The position numbers and the translations under genes were made by a program. Below are positions 8,110-16,878 of a stretch of DNA of 64,000 bases, piece after piece. The stretch comes from Telluria antibiotica (GTDB lineage Bacteria; Pseudomonadota; Gammaproteobacteria; Burkholderiales; Burkholderiaceae_D), in assembly GCF_011682055.1 (NCBI RefSeq), contig NZ_JAAQOM010000001.1, positions 310,001 through 374,000 of the forward strand. Reading direction: 5' to 3'. Within the stretch, counting starts at the first letter, position 1, and each line of letters opens with the position of its first letter. Under the pieces are notes generated by a model, which searched no databases, was not told where the DNA came from, and worked only from the letters and a program-made list of their open reading frames with translations.

Positions 8110-9360
8110 TCAGCGGCGCACGGGCTGCAAGCCGGGCATCGCCGCTGGCCTGCGGGCCGTGTCGCCGCCGTTCTCGGCGACGATGACGGCCTCGCCGGAC
8201 CGTAGGCCGCCGCCCTTGATCTCGGCATACGTACCGTCGTCCAGGCCCGTCGCGACGGCGACGCGCCGGGGCCGTCCGGCATCGAGCACCCACACCTGCG
8301 GGCCGCGCGTTCGGTCGGCGTCGCCGGCCAGCGCGGGCCGGTAGCGCAATGCCTGGTCGGGCACGCGCAGGACGGGGCCAACCTGCCTGCTCACGATGCG
8401 GATGGAGGCCGTCATGCCGGGTTTGAGCTCGAGGTCGGCATTGGCCACGTCGACGACGACGTCGTACGTGACCACGTTCTGCACGGACTGCGGGGCCTGC
8501 CGCACCTGGCGCACCGTGCCCGCAAACACGCGCTCGGGAAATGCCGACACGGTGAACGTCGCCGCGTTGCCGACCACGACCTGCCCGATGTCGGACTCGC
8601 TGACGTTCGCATCGACCTGCATCCGCGTGAGGTCCGTGGCGATGAGGAAGAGCGTCGGCGTCTGGAAGCTCGCCGCGACGGTCTGCCCCTAGGTCACGTT
8701 GCGCGACACGACCGTGCCGTCGACCGGCGAGACGATGTCCGTATAGCCGAGGTTGATGCGCGCGGCCCGCAACTGGGCTTGGCGCTGCACGATGTCCGCC
8801 TGGTCGAGTGCCACCTGGGCCCGGGCCTGGGCGACCGTACTGGCTGCTGCGTCGACCGTTTCCGAGGACACGAACCCGCGTTGTGCCAGAGTCCGGTTGC
8901 GCGACTCGATACGTTGCGCGTTGGCGAGACCGGCCCGGTCCTTGTCCAGCTGGGCCTGCGCCGTTCCGAGCACGGCCGCGGCCTGCTCGACCATGGACTC
9001 GTACGGACGCGCGTCGATCCGCGCGCACAACTGGCCGGCTTTCACGCGCGTATTGAAATCGCAGGAAACCGTCCGGATCACACCCGAGACGTAGCTGCCG
9101 ACCTGGATCGTCGTCACCGGGTTGACGGTGCCGCTCGACAGCACCGCCGGCGCCACCGTCCCGACGCTGGCGGCAACGGTGGAATAATGGACAGGAACGC
9201 GGCCGGTCCGGCTCCGCACGTAGGCCGCGCCCAGCGCGATCAGGACCAGCACGGCAAGCGGCACGAGCACGCGTCCGCGCTTCGCCGATGTCGCACCGGG
9301 CCGGGTCGAGGACACGACCTCTTGCGGGGAACTGCCAGCGACGTTGGACAGCATCGACAC
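8110..9360 (-). pseudogene. macA: MacA/HlyD-type periplasmic adaptor with internal amber codon
   Basis: Two frame-matched halves of one adaptor. The N-terminal part (9360-8692) has a membrane anchor (VLVPLAVLVLIALGAAYV), lipoyl half (IQVGSYVSGVIRTV), coiled-coil hairpin and second lipoyl half (IVSPVDGTVVSRNVT). A TAG at 8689-8691 follows, and the frame continues uninterrupted with GQTVAASFQTPTLFLIATDL, the normal next strand, to a TGA at 8110. Relatives have Glu or Gln at the stop position, so a single CAG-to-TAG change explains it. With macB also broken, the whole export system looks lost. A Crp/Fnr-type dyad lies 55 bp upstream. Confidence 0.85.
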
Positions 9361-9415
9361 TCCGTGAGCTCATACACGTCCTGCCCCATGCTAAGGGCGG
9401 CCGACGCTATCAAGG

Positions 9416-9431
9416 TTTGACTATCGTCAAA
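9416..9431. promoter_or_regulatory. Perfect Crp/Fnr-type dyad
   Basis: TTTGAC-TATC-GTCAAA is a perfect 6-bp inverted repeat with a 4-bp spacer, the geometry of Fnr/Dnr/FixK boxes. It lies in the 387-bp gap 9361-9747 between the decayed macA and the small membrane-protein gene, and could serve either. Apart from this I see no feature in that gap. Confidence 0.55.
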
Positions 9432-9747
9432 TTGGGACCAGAGAGTTCAGTCTAGCGCGTAGAACATCAGACTGCTAACGACCTCGATGAACGGCATCAG
9501 GAACTGGTCCTTGCCGCGGAGTCACAGCTTCAGTGTCGACGTTCAAGAGGTCTCGGGATGAGCGCCAAACGATCCGCTGGGCAACGCCGCATGTTGCGGG
9601 GGCTTTCGGAGACTTTTACAGTTCGGGGCATTACAGCAGATGGCGCATTCCAAGTCATTGAAATGTAAGCCATCATTCTCCTGGCACAGACATTGCTCAC
9701 CATCTGTCGAAAGTACGGTTACTGGCCTGTCGACCGAGGAGACAATC

Positions 9748-9900
9748 ATGAACTCGTCAATGAACAACGAATCGACGCACCGCCTGATCGCCACTGCGAG
9801 AATCAACAGGTCCGTGCTGTTGGGAGTGTGTCTGATCGCTCTAACCGCTATCCTGTTTTACGGACCCGTCTTGCTGTTGTTGTGGCGCGAACTGCGATGA
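9748..9900 (+). CDS. Small single-pass membrane protein (50 aa)
   Basis: ATG at 9748 follows GAGGAGA with 6-bp spacing. The product is polar for about 22 residues, has one hydrophobic helix (VLLGVCLIALTAILFYGPVL, about residues 23-42) and ends in a short basic tail, LLLLWRELR. It resembles no family I can name. A good ribosome site and the clean polar/membrane/basic layout support a real gene; longer in-frame reading upstream to 9640 lacks a ribosome site. Confidence 0.5.
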   Translation: MNSSMNNESTHRLIATARINRSVLLGVCLIALTAILFYGPVLLLLWRELR

Positions 9901-10165
9901 AGTGCCATTGCGCCATGAACGCATGAGATTCCCACTCTACACGGCCACCCCGACCCTGTGGCTCATCTCTGGTGTTAAATCCCGCACGGTGCCCCGGCAA
10001 GTGCTACAGTAATCTAATGCGTGGCGTGATCCGGCATCCCATGCAAATCCGTACGCGACCGGGCCGCTCCACAGCGTGGTTGCGCTGCCTGATCCGTTTC
10101 AGGCCAGGAATCTCGGGATCGGACTCGCCACGCACGAACGTCGAGCAATAACTCCGGAGCCGTTC

Positions 10166-10405
10166 ATGAGTATAGAAAGGTTGCTGATCCGAGCCGATGC
10201 TGCGAGACTTGAGATTCAAACCGATGCCGTCCCGGCAACTTATTTCAGAAGAGACGGGCGAACGGCTCGCATGATCTACAAAGCATTGGCAATACGCAGA
10301 TCGTTCGGCCCGCAGGCAGCCCGCGTATTCCTCATGTCGATGGGTGTGACCGCATCCCTTGTGCACCGGATCGTCAGTTCTCCAGTGGAGCGGCTGCGAC
10401 GTTGA
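10166..10405 (+). CDS. Small hypothetical protein (79 aa)
   Basis: Starting at the ATG at 10166 (weak CGGAGC ribosome site about 8 bp upstream), the product is basic and helical: RMIYKALAIRRSFGPQAARVFLMSMGVTASLVHRIVSSPVER. The pattern of a helix-forming R-x-x-FG-x-x-AA-x-x-FL followed by MGV-x-x-x-L-x-x-R-I-hydrophobic resembles short helix-turn-helix-like hypotheticals common in Oxalobacteraceae, but this is memory, not a search. An earlier in-frame ATG at 10076 adds 30 residues without recognisable signal. No neighbour suggests a role. Confidence 0.45.
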   Translation: MSIERLLIRADAARLEIQTDAVPATYFRRDGRTARMIYKALAIRRSFGPQAARVFLMSMGVTASLVHRIVSSPVERLRR

Positions 10406-10799
10406 CTTCAGTATCCCGAAGTTCAGATCCTTCTGCAGGGGAAACTTCTTACGCCACCAACCATGAAATCCGGGCAGTTTTTTTTACAGTGTTCGGCCTG
10501 AGCCATCCGAACTCGGACCGATTCGAATGTCTCGTCCGACTCAATCATCCTGAGCTCTGCGGCCGCCGCGCCGCATTTGGTGCAGCACTGCACGCGGCGC
10601 GCTCGGCTGGCGTCACTTGCCGTTGCTCATGACCAAAGACGCCCCGTCAGCCCCGATCTTGTTCCATTCTCGGCTTGAAAGCCTACGCCAAGCCCGCAAT
10701 TCAACGGCCTGCAATTTTTTGACGCGGCCTGATCTCACGCAAACTTCGGTCAAATTCCTGATCGAAAATCTCCGTTAGATCATTGCCTGGGGATCAAAA
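10406..10799 (+). other. 394-bp stretch without a confident gene
   Basis: An open frame of 76 codons (10402-10632) has no recognisable motif, no ribosome site and unlikely composition for a protein, so I do not call it. Near the right end, GTCAAA at 10749-10754 is half of the Crp/Fnr-type dyad seen elsewhere, and GGGGATC just before 10800 may be the next gene's ribosome site. Confidence 0.4.
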
Positions 10800-11735
10800 A
10801 TGCCGATTTCTTTCCCAGTTCTTTCTCGTGGGCAGCTAGTGCAAGTGCACGAACTGGATTATGTCCTCGCCACGCTCGACAGTGACGGGAAACTTGACGG
10901 TCTGCCATTCATGCCTGAAATGGCGGCGCTGTGCGGGCAATCCTTCCGTGTCACACGCCGGGTTGAACGTACTTGCGTGGCCGGGGCAGGCATGCGTCGG
11001 ATGCGTGACACCGTCTTCCTCGATACCGCGCGCTGCGATGGCCAGGCCCACGACGGCTGCCAGCGCGGCTGCCAAATGTTCTGGAAAACCGCTTGGCTGT
11101 TCCCGATTCAGGCAGTGTCGTCAAGAACCCGTGACGCCCCGATCAGCGAGCACCCGGCTTCCCTGCCGACACGTATCGCGGAGCGCTATGTCTGCCAATC
11201 GACTGAACTGGCTGGTGCCAGCCGGCCCCTGTCCCGCTGGAGTGTCCTGCCATTTCTTCGCGAGATAGCCAACGGCGACCTGTCGTGGGCCGCATTTGCG
11301 CGGATTGCCACCCGTGCCGCACGCCGTCGTCTGTTCCCTGGCCTGGAGAGCGAGTCGCTGGCCGGCACCCCGGGCAAGAAATCGAAAGGGGCGTTGGGGC
11401 TGGCCGGCGGCGATTGGGTCGATGTCAAGGGCGCGGCCGATATCGTTGAGTCGCTGGATGAACATGGCACTAATTGCGGCCTCGGCTTCACGCCCACCAT
11501 GATCCCGGCCATAGGGCAGCGGCATCAGGTGCTCTATCCCATTCGCAAGATCATTGTGGAACAGGACGGACGGATGGTTCACTTGAGCAATACGGTCGTG
11601 TTAGACGGGGTCGTTTGCCAAGGCACTTGCGTGAACCAATGTCCCCGGGCCGAATATTTGTACTGGCGCGAAAGCTGGCTGGACCGCGCAGACGGCCCCT
11701 CGATGTCGAGCGTACCCGGCTCGGGCAGTGTGTAG
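10800..11735 (+). CDS. Unknown protein with internal duplication and Cys-rich motifs
   Basis: A 311-residue protein I do not recognise. It holds two copies of one domain of about 85 residues. Copy 1 (about 9-99) runs from RGQLVQVHELDYVLATLD through RMRDTVFLDTARCDG to CQRGCQMFWKTAWL. Copy 2 (about 204-295) runs from GDWVDVKGAADIVESLDEHG through HLSNTVVLDGVVCQG to CVNQCPRAEYLYWRESWL. Each ends in a motif C-x-G-x(3-5)-C-x(2-4)-C followed by an aromatic W+xxWL, which looks like a metal- or cofactor-binding site. There is no signal peptide or membrane segment. A transcription partner is not obvious; the hybrid kinase gene starts 100 bp later. Confidence 0.7.
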   Translation: MPISFPVLSRGQLVQVHELDYVLATLDSDGKLDGLPFMPEMAALCGQSFRVTRRVERTCVAGAGMRRMRDTVFLDTARCDGQAHDGCQRGCQMFWKTAWLFPIQAVSSRTRDAPISEHPASLPTRIAERYVCQSTELAGASRPLSRWSVLPFLREIANGDLSWAAFARIATRAARRRLFPGLESESLAGTPGKKSKGALGLAGGDWVDVKGAADIVESLDEHGTNCGLGFTPTMIPAIGQRHQVLYPIRKIIVEQDGRMVHLSNTVVLDGVVCQGTCVNQCPRAEYLYWRESWLDRADGPSMSSVPGSGSV

Positions 11736-11837
11736 TAAAAAGGACGTTGCAGTTTTATTTTGTATGGACGCCCCTGCATATTTTGCCTATCTTGTTAGAG
11801 GTACCGAACGGGCTTGATTAAAAAGCAAAGGAACACT

Positions 11838-13916
11838 ATGCCGAGTAATCAGAGCAACGGAACGCCGGTAACAGAACGCCGTTGTCATACTCGTCTGGTA
11901 GGCACACAGCCACCAGCATCGAATTTCGCCGCAACCGCACCATGCACATCGCGCCCGGCGTCTCAGCAGACCGAACGCGTCAGAGACACGCCGTGCAGGG
12001 CCAACGGAGCGCTCGTCGTACACGACGAAGCGGGCCAAATCGTGTTCGTCAACAAACAGGGGGCCGAGCTGCTGGACTCTACTGCGGAGGCGCTGGTACA
12101 GATGAACGTACGCGAGCTGGCGGCGCAGGGCCACGGCTGGCTCAGCCCGAGAGACCTACCGTCTATGTCGCGGAACCAGCCGATCTCCATGGATACCGCC
12201 GTGCTTCAGCGATTCGACCAGAAGTTTCTCGTCGAGGTTCAACGGGAACGTATCAAGATAGATGGACGCAACTTTTACCTGCACACGGTGCGAGACATTT
12301 CGCAGCAGCTCCAGACCAAGGAGGCTCTGCAGCGCCTGAATACGCACCTCGAAGAACAGGTGGCCATCCGCACCGCACGGCTGAGGGAGGAGAAAGTACT
12401 TGCTGAGGGCAAAAGCAAGGCAAAAACTGATTTCCTTGCCCGGATGAGCCACGAAATTCGCACTCCCATGGGGCTCACCATCAGCCTGACCGATCTGGCG
12501 CTGGCCCATGCAACCGATCCGCGCCAGCGCGATTACCTGAGCAAGATCCGCATGGCTAGCACCCATCTGCTGAGTGTCGTCGACGATATCCTTGACCTCA
12601 GCAAGATCGAAGCCAACAAGTTTTGCCTGCGCCCTGCCGACTTCGACTTCCGCCTCTTTTTCGAAGGATTGAAATGCCTGAGCCAAAGCGCAGCGGACAA
12701 GGGATTGACGCTGTCGTTCCACAGTGATCCCCAGCTCCATCGAACCATCCGGGCAGACAGCGGGCGGCTCAAGCAGGTGCTGCTGAACTATATCTCCAAT
12801 GCAATCAAATTCACGACCGCCGGGCGAATTGAAGTCCGTGCAAGCTTGCGCTCGGCGCCTGATGGCGCTCCCGAAATATTGTTCGAGGTAGCCGATACCG
12901 GCATCGGGCTCACCCCCAGCCAAATACAGCAGTTGTTTCAGCCTTTCTATCAGGCAGGAAATCCGGAGATCAACCACGACGGCAGCACCGGCCTCGGTCT
13001 GTCGATTTGCAAACAGCTGGTGAAACTAATGGGAGGAAAGATCGGGGTCAACAGCACTGCTGGTGTCGGTAGCACGTTTTGGGTTCAAATCCCGATCAAG
13101 TGGGGCAAGGCCATCGGGGGCCATGGCACGGCGCGTGCCAACGGAGACCAGGCCCGGAAGCAATTGCAGTGTCAGGTGAGCGAACGCGACTTGACTCGCG
13201 TGCTCGTTGCGGACGATAACAAAGTGAACCAGCAGATCGTGCTGGAGATGCTTGCCCCATGCGGCATCGAGACAGTGGTTGCCGACGACGGCCGTGCTGC
13301 ATTGGAGGTGCTTGCCCGCCAGCGCATCGACTGCATCCTGATGGATTTGCAAATGCCCGAGATGGATGGCTACGCTGCGATACAGGCCATTCGGCGCAAC
13401 CCTGCTACCGCGCCGCCGTACGTGATTGCGCTGACAGCCGATGTGCTGGTTGACAATGCGCAGCGCTGCAGCGATAGCGGTTTCGACGCCATCCTGACCA
13501 AACCCTTTTCTCCGCGCGCGCTATACCAGCATATCAGCGAAGCCCTGTCGCGATCACAACCCGTACCAGAACAACCGGATCAGACCGGAGGACTGTCGCG
13601 CTGGACAGGGGGCGACTCGGAGGCCGCGCTGCGCCTTCGTGAGCTGTTTCTGCTGGTCGCACTGGACTGCTCGGCGCAGATACGCAAGGCCTGTGCCGCC
13701 CGACGGTCGATGGAAATCGCGCGTCAGACCCATAAGTTGCTGCCCAGTGCACGCATGGTCGATGCGGTCGAGGTGGCCCGCCTCTGCACGGAGCTCGATG
13801 GTCAACTGGCTGACCCCGACTGGCACCATATCGCACGCATCTCCGCGGCGCTGGACGAAGTGCTGGACCAAATGATGTCGGCACAGTCGGCCGCCCTGCC
13901 CCCACGAAAGCCTTGA
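11838..13916 (+). CDS. Hybrid sensor histidine kinase (PAS-HisKA-HATPase-REC-HPt)
   Basis: A 692-residue soluble kinase; the start at 11838 is set by AAAGG six bases upstream. Order: PAS-like sensor (about 55-165, GALVVHDEAGQIVFVNKQGA), coiled coil (165-200), dimerisation domain with His205 in MSHEIRTPMG, ATPase domain (N-box NYISNAIKF, G1 VADTGIGL, G2 STGLGLSI), receiver with Asp503 in ILMDLQMPEMDG, and a C-terminal HPt with His632 in QTHKLLPSARMV. No membrane segment is visible, so it should sense a cytoplasmic signal. The NarL-type regulator begins 8 bp downstream and is the probable final phosphate acceptor. Confidence 0.93.
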   Translation: MPSNQSNGTPVTERRCHTRLVGTQPPASNFAATAPCTSRPASQQTERVRDTPCRANGALVVHDEAGQIVFVNKQGAELLDSTAEALVQMNVRELAAQGHGWLSPRDLPSMSRNQPISMDTAVLQRFDQKFLVEVQRERIKIDGRNFYLHTVRDISQQLQTKEALQRLNTHLEEQVAIRTARLREEKVLAEGKSKAKTDFLARMSHEIRTPMGLTISLTDLALAHATDPRQRDYLSKIRMASTHLLSVVDDILDLSKIEANKFCLRPADFDFRLFFEGLKCLSQSAADKGLTLSFHSDPQLHRTIRADSGRLKQVLLNYISNAIKFTTAGRIEVRASLRSAPDGAPEILFEVADTGIGLTPSQIQQLFQPFYQAGNPEINHDGSTGLGLSICKQLVKLMGGKIGVNSTAGVGSTFWVQIPIKWGKAIGGHGTARANGDQARKQLQCQVSERDLTRVLVADDNKVNQQIVLEMLAPCGIETVVADDGRAALEVLARQRIDCILMDLQMPEMDGYAAIQAIRRNPATAPPYVIALTADVLVDNAQRCSDSGFDAILTKPFSPRALYQHISEALSRSQPVPEQPDQTGGLSRWTGGDSEAALRLRELFLLVALDCSAQIRKACAARRSMEIARQTHKLLPSARMVDAVEVARLCTELDGQLADPDWHHIARISAALDEVLDQMMSAQSAALPPRKP

Positions 13917-13924
13917 GGCCCGCC

Positions 13925-14560
13925 ATGATCCGCGTGGTGATTGCAGATGACCACCCGATGATGCGCGAGGGCCTGAAATACATGCTCGGCCATCAAGAAG
14001 ATATTGAAATTGTTGGCGAGGCCCGCAATGGTCTTGAAGTGATTGCGGCAGTGCGCGCGCTCGATATCGACGTTCTGGTGCTGGATCTGAACATGCCGGG
14101 CCGCCATGGGATTGAACTCATCACCCAGATTGTTTCGGAAGCCCCCAAGATATCCATCCTCGTCTGGAGCGGACTGGATGAACGGCAGTATGCGCTGCGT
14201 GCCATGCGAGCCGGAGCGCGCGGCTACGTCAACAAGGAACGCGAACCTGGCCAGTTGCTTGAGGCCATTCGCCGGGTTGCCAGTGGCCAGCGATGGATTG
14301 ATTTGGAAGTCGCTGAACTGATAACCCAGGCCTGGTTGTCGCCGAATCCGGACCTGCCGCACACTTCTCTGTCGCCACGCGAGTACGAGATCTTCTGGCT
14401 GCTCATCCAGGGGCACTCCATGGCCGAGATTGCACAGAGTCAATTCCTGAGCAATAAGACGGTCAGCACCCACAAGACACACATTCTGGCGAAAATGAAC
14501 ATGCACACGGTCGTGGAACTCGTGCACTATGCGGTGGCCCACAAGCTGATTGATTGCTAG
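13925..14560 (+). CDS. NarL/FixJ-type response regulator
   Basis: A 211-residue regulator. The receiver starts MIRVVIADDHPMMREG, with the phospho-acceptor in VLVLDLNMPGRHG near residue 54 and the conserved Lys in GYVNKEREP. The C-terminal LuxR helix-turn-helix starts SLSPREYEIFWLLIQGHSMAEIA and contains SNKTVSTHKTHILAKM. The last receiver position before GYVNK and the rather divergent FLSNKTVSTH are normal variation. It sits 8 bp after the hybrid kinase stop and is its likely partner; targets are unknown. Confidence 0.93.
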   Translation: MIRVVIADDHPMMREGLKYMLGHQEDIEIVGEARNGLEVIAAVRALDIDVLVLDLNMPGRHGIELITQIVSEAPKISILVWSGLDERQYALRAMRAGARGYVNKEREPGQLLEAIRRVASGQRWIDLEVAELITQAWLSPNPDLPHTSLSPREYEIFWLLIQGHSMAEIAQSQFLSNKTVSTHKTHILAKMNMHTVVELVHYAVAHKLIDC

Positions 14561-14586
14561 CAGTCCTTCGCGTTCCCCGTGCCCGC

Positions 14587-14615
14587 GTACACGGAGCGGA
14601 TCGGGCCCCGTGTAC
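14587..14615. terminator. Hairpin between convergent genes
   Basis: GTACACGG at 14587-14594 pairs with CCGTGTAC at 14608-14615 across a 13-base loop, between the response-regulator stop and the deacetylase stop, which converge. There is no T-run, so it would be a weak or Rho-assisted bidirectional terminator at best. Confidence 0.4.
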
Positions 14616-14623
14616 CGCCCGCA

Positions 14624-15994
14624 CTAGGCGGCCAGAATATCGCGGTAGATGCCGCGTTCACGCGGATGATCCAGGTTCGAGTTGTGCCACAACAACGTAA
14701 AGTCGCCGCGGTAGCGACGGCATAACTGCCGATAGTGGGTCACCGCTTCCACAGCTCCGCTGCTCCGCGCTGTTAGCCGGTAGCGCATGGGTTCCATCGA
14801 CAGCAAGGGCCGCTGGCGCAGATGCATGGCGCGTCGCCCGACCAAGTCGAACATGGCGAATTCGCGGCAGGTACCGCAGCGAAACCCGGGTTGGTTGGCA
14901 TAGCCCAGGCTGGAGTCGTAATCAAGACCGTTCTCTTCCCATAGTTGCGGCGTGACGTGAACACGCCAGCGCAAGTAGTGTTGCCGTCCACCCAGAATCG
15001 GCTGGCTGATGCCCAGATGCGCCATTGCGGCGCGCAAGCGGGCAACACTACGTGACATGGCGTTCGGATGGTGATAGGTGTTATACCCGGGATGAATACC
15101 TATCTCGTGCCCCCTTGCATGTACCGTGCGCATCACATCGAGCAGGCGCGCATCGTACAAGTCGATGCTCCGGTCAACTGCAGGGTCGGTCACGGCCGGA
15201 ATGAGATTGAATGCGACCCGGTTCCCTTTGCGGGAATTGACCTCCATGATCCAGTCGAGCGCCTGCAGATAAGGATCGCGCCCGTGTTCACCTCGGCGCA
15301 CTGCCATGTAATTGCCGACAAGGGTCGACATGCCGCTTGCCGTGCCTTGGCGCAGGCTGCGCCCCACCATGCGTTTCAACAGCCGGTAGGCCGAGGCGCA
15401 TGCCGGATCGACCGGCAGGTCAACATCACAGCTGATCAGGGTACGCGCGCCCCGTACCGCGCGCTGCATGTCCGGACATATCTTTTGAATTGCGGCCCAC
15501 AGGATCTCGGCGTATTCGTCAATAACGGGACGCTGCTGGAAGCCGGCACGCACGGCCAGGGCAGCCTGGTCGGGAAATCGCCCATGCTCGTCCTGCGCCA
15601 GACTATCAAGTTCTTCGTACCGGCTCAGCATGAAGAACGCCGAGCCAATAATATCCAGCGGCAATCGAATCGCACCGGCCGGTTGCTCCAGGGTAGCGCT
15701 TTCGCCAAAAATAACCGGCACCGTTTCTCCGCAGAGCACTGCATCCAGCCCGGCGCTGCGCGGGTCCCAGAGCGGCAAGGGCAAGCGAACCTTGGCTCCC
15801 GCTTCGGAGGCGCGGCGATAGAGCTGGGCGAAAAACACATCGGGCATCTCGATCCAGCCGGGCCCGCACAGCAAGCGATACTGGCGCGGTGGCCCCTGCC
15901 GCAGGGCGTAATCGAGACCGAGAAAGGTCTTGAACAGCACGTCGCATATCCAGGAAATCTCGGGCGTAACGGCCGGAACCGACAATATCAACAC
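14624..15994 (-). CDS. Polysaccharide deacetylase family protein
   Basis: A 456-residue protein. An N-terminal domain with FKTFLGLDYALR and FGESATLEQPAGAI is of the kind found before NodB-like domains in the polysaccharide-deacetylase-like group (DUF7033-like, from memory). The catalytic core shows DVDLPVD (metal Asp) near residue 190, RKGNRVAFNLIP (first strand), and HARGHEIGIHPGYNTYH carrying the H-x(3)-H metal pair. It starts with GTG at 15994, overlapping the TGA of the crp/fnr gene, so translation is coupled. Probable role is trimming N-acetyl groups of an exported polysaccharide, or a related deacetylation. Confidence 0.8.
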   Translation of the reverse strand: MLILSVPAVTPEISWICDVLFKTFLGLDYALRQGPPRQYRLLCGPGWIEMPDVFFAQLYRRASEAGAKVRLPLPLWDPRSAGLDAVLCGETVPVIFGESATLEQPAGAIRLPLDIIGSAFFMLSRYEELDSLAQDEHGRFPDQAALAVRAGFQQRPVIDEYAEILWAAIQKICPDMQRAVRGARTLISCDVDLPVDPACASAYRLLKRMVGRSLRQGTASGMSTLVGNYMAVRRGEHGRDPYLQALDWIMEVNSRKGNRVAFNLIPAVTDPAVDRSIDLYDARLLDVMRTVHARGHEIGIHPGYNTYHHPNAMSRSVARLRAAMAHLGISQPILGGRQHYLRWRVHVTPQLWEENGLDYDSSLGYANQPGFRCGTCREFAMFDLVGRRAMHLRQRPLLSMEPMRYRLTARSSGAVEAVTHYRQLCRRYRGDFTLLWHNSNLDHPRERGIYRDILAA

Positions 15995-16878
15995 GGCGCT
16001 ACCTCAGCCGACGCGCCACTCAATGGGTGCACGCCTGTCTCATGGCAGTTGCGCAAGAGGCGCCTGCGCACGCGGTTGGCTTCGATCTGCTTGAGTCGCG
16101 CCGGGGATGCCGGCAGGCGTTCCACAGTCGACAATGCGTGGCGGTCGACGATGCGCAGATTGTGGTGCCGGACTTCGATGATGCCCAAAGAATGCAGCGT
16201 GGTCAGGGTGCGGCAAACGGTTTCGGGAGTAACGCCCAGCAGAGAGCCGATGTCGCACCGCCGCATGCGCAACATGAACTTCGAATCGGAGTAGCCCAGT
16301 GCGGCGTGGCGCGACGCAAGAAGCATGAGAAAACGCGCAATGCGTGCTTCGGCGAAGCGCAGCGCCAGCAGCCTGACCATCGACAGGTTGCTTTCCAGTT
16401 CGGCACTGATCGCGCTGAAGATCCGGGCGTACAAATCTGGATGGGTCCGGGCCAGGTTCAGCAGTGCCACGTAAGGAATCAGAATCAGTTCGCCACTGCT
16501 GAGCGCCTGCGTACAGGATTGGTGGCGGCCCGAGTCAATCCCATCGATACCTAGAATACTGCCACGCATGGGAAAGCCGAGCACCTGTTCACTCGCGCCG
16601 TCATTGACGGCGAACGTTTTCAAGAAGCCCAGGCGGACGATGGCGAGGGTATGAAATGCCTGCCCGATTTCGAACAGGCGTTGGCCGCACTCGAAGTGTA
16701 CCCGCCGTAAGCCGGGCAAGCAGCCGGGTGTCTCGCACGGGTCTCTCTCTTGCAGTGCCAGGTACACGTCGGCTGCCGACACACCGCAGGGACGCTGGTC
16801 CTCTGCCCATGCCCATCGAGAATCCTGATGAATGGCCGGGTTGCCGGAATCGCGTCCGTATTCGATCGTAGAGTCCAT
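15988..16878 (-). CDS. Crp/Fnr-family regulator lacking the full Fnr cysteine set
   Basis: A 296-residue protein with a strong AGGAGG site before its ATG. The cyclic-nucleotide-like beta-barrel spans about 55-170 (FECGQRLFEIGQAFHTLAIV, GSILGIDGIDSGRHQSCTQAL) and the DNA-binding domain about 185-250, with recognition segment CDIGSLLGVTPETVCRTLTTL. The ExxxR pattern is Fnr-like. N-terminal cysteines are at 31, 48, 53 and 64, but the position of Fnr Cys122 (in FAQALETSMVCEIP of E. coli Fnr) is Leu here, so a canonical 4Fe-4S sensor is unlikely. A C-terminal tail of about 40 residues is extra. It may read the TTTGAC dyads listed here and could regulate its own gene. Confidence 0.9.
   Translation of the reverse strand: MDSTIEYGRDSGNPAIHQDSRWAWAEDQRPCGVSAADVYLALQERDPCETPGCLPGLRRVHFECGQRLFEIGQAFHTLAIVRLGFLKTFAVNDGASEQVLGFPMRGSILGIDGIDSGRHQSCTQALSSGELILIPYVALLNLARTHPDLYARIFSAISAELESNLSMVRLLALRFAEARIARFLMLLASRHAALGYSDSKFMLRMRRCDIGSLLGVTPETVCRTLTTLHSLGIIEVRHHNLRIVDRHALSTVERLPASPARLKQIEANRVRRRLLRNCHETGVHPLSGASAEVAPC

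Noticed and set aside
9543..9806. 87-codon open frame on the minus strand
   Set aside because: Overlaps the better supported small membrane-protein gene and has no motif or ribosome site.
10402..10632. 76-codon open frame on the plus strand
   Set aside because: No ribosome site, no recognisable motif and unlikely composition.
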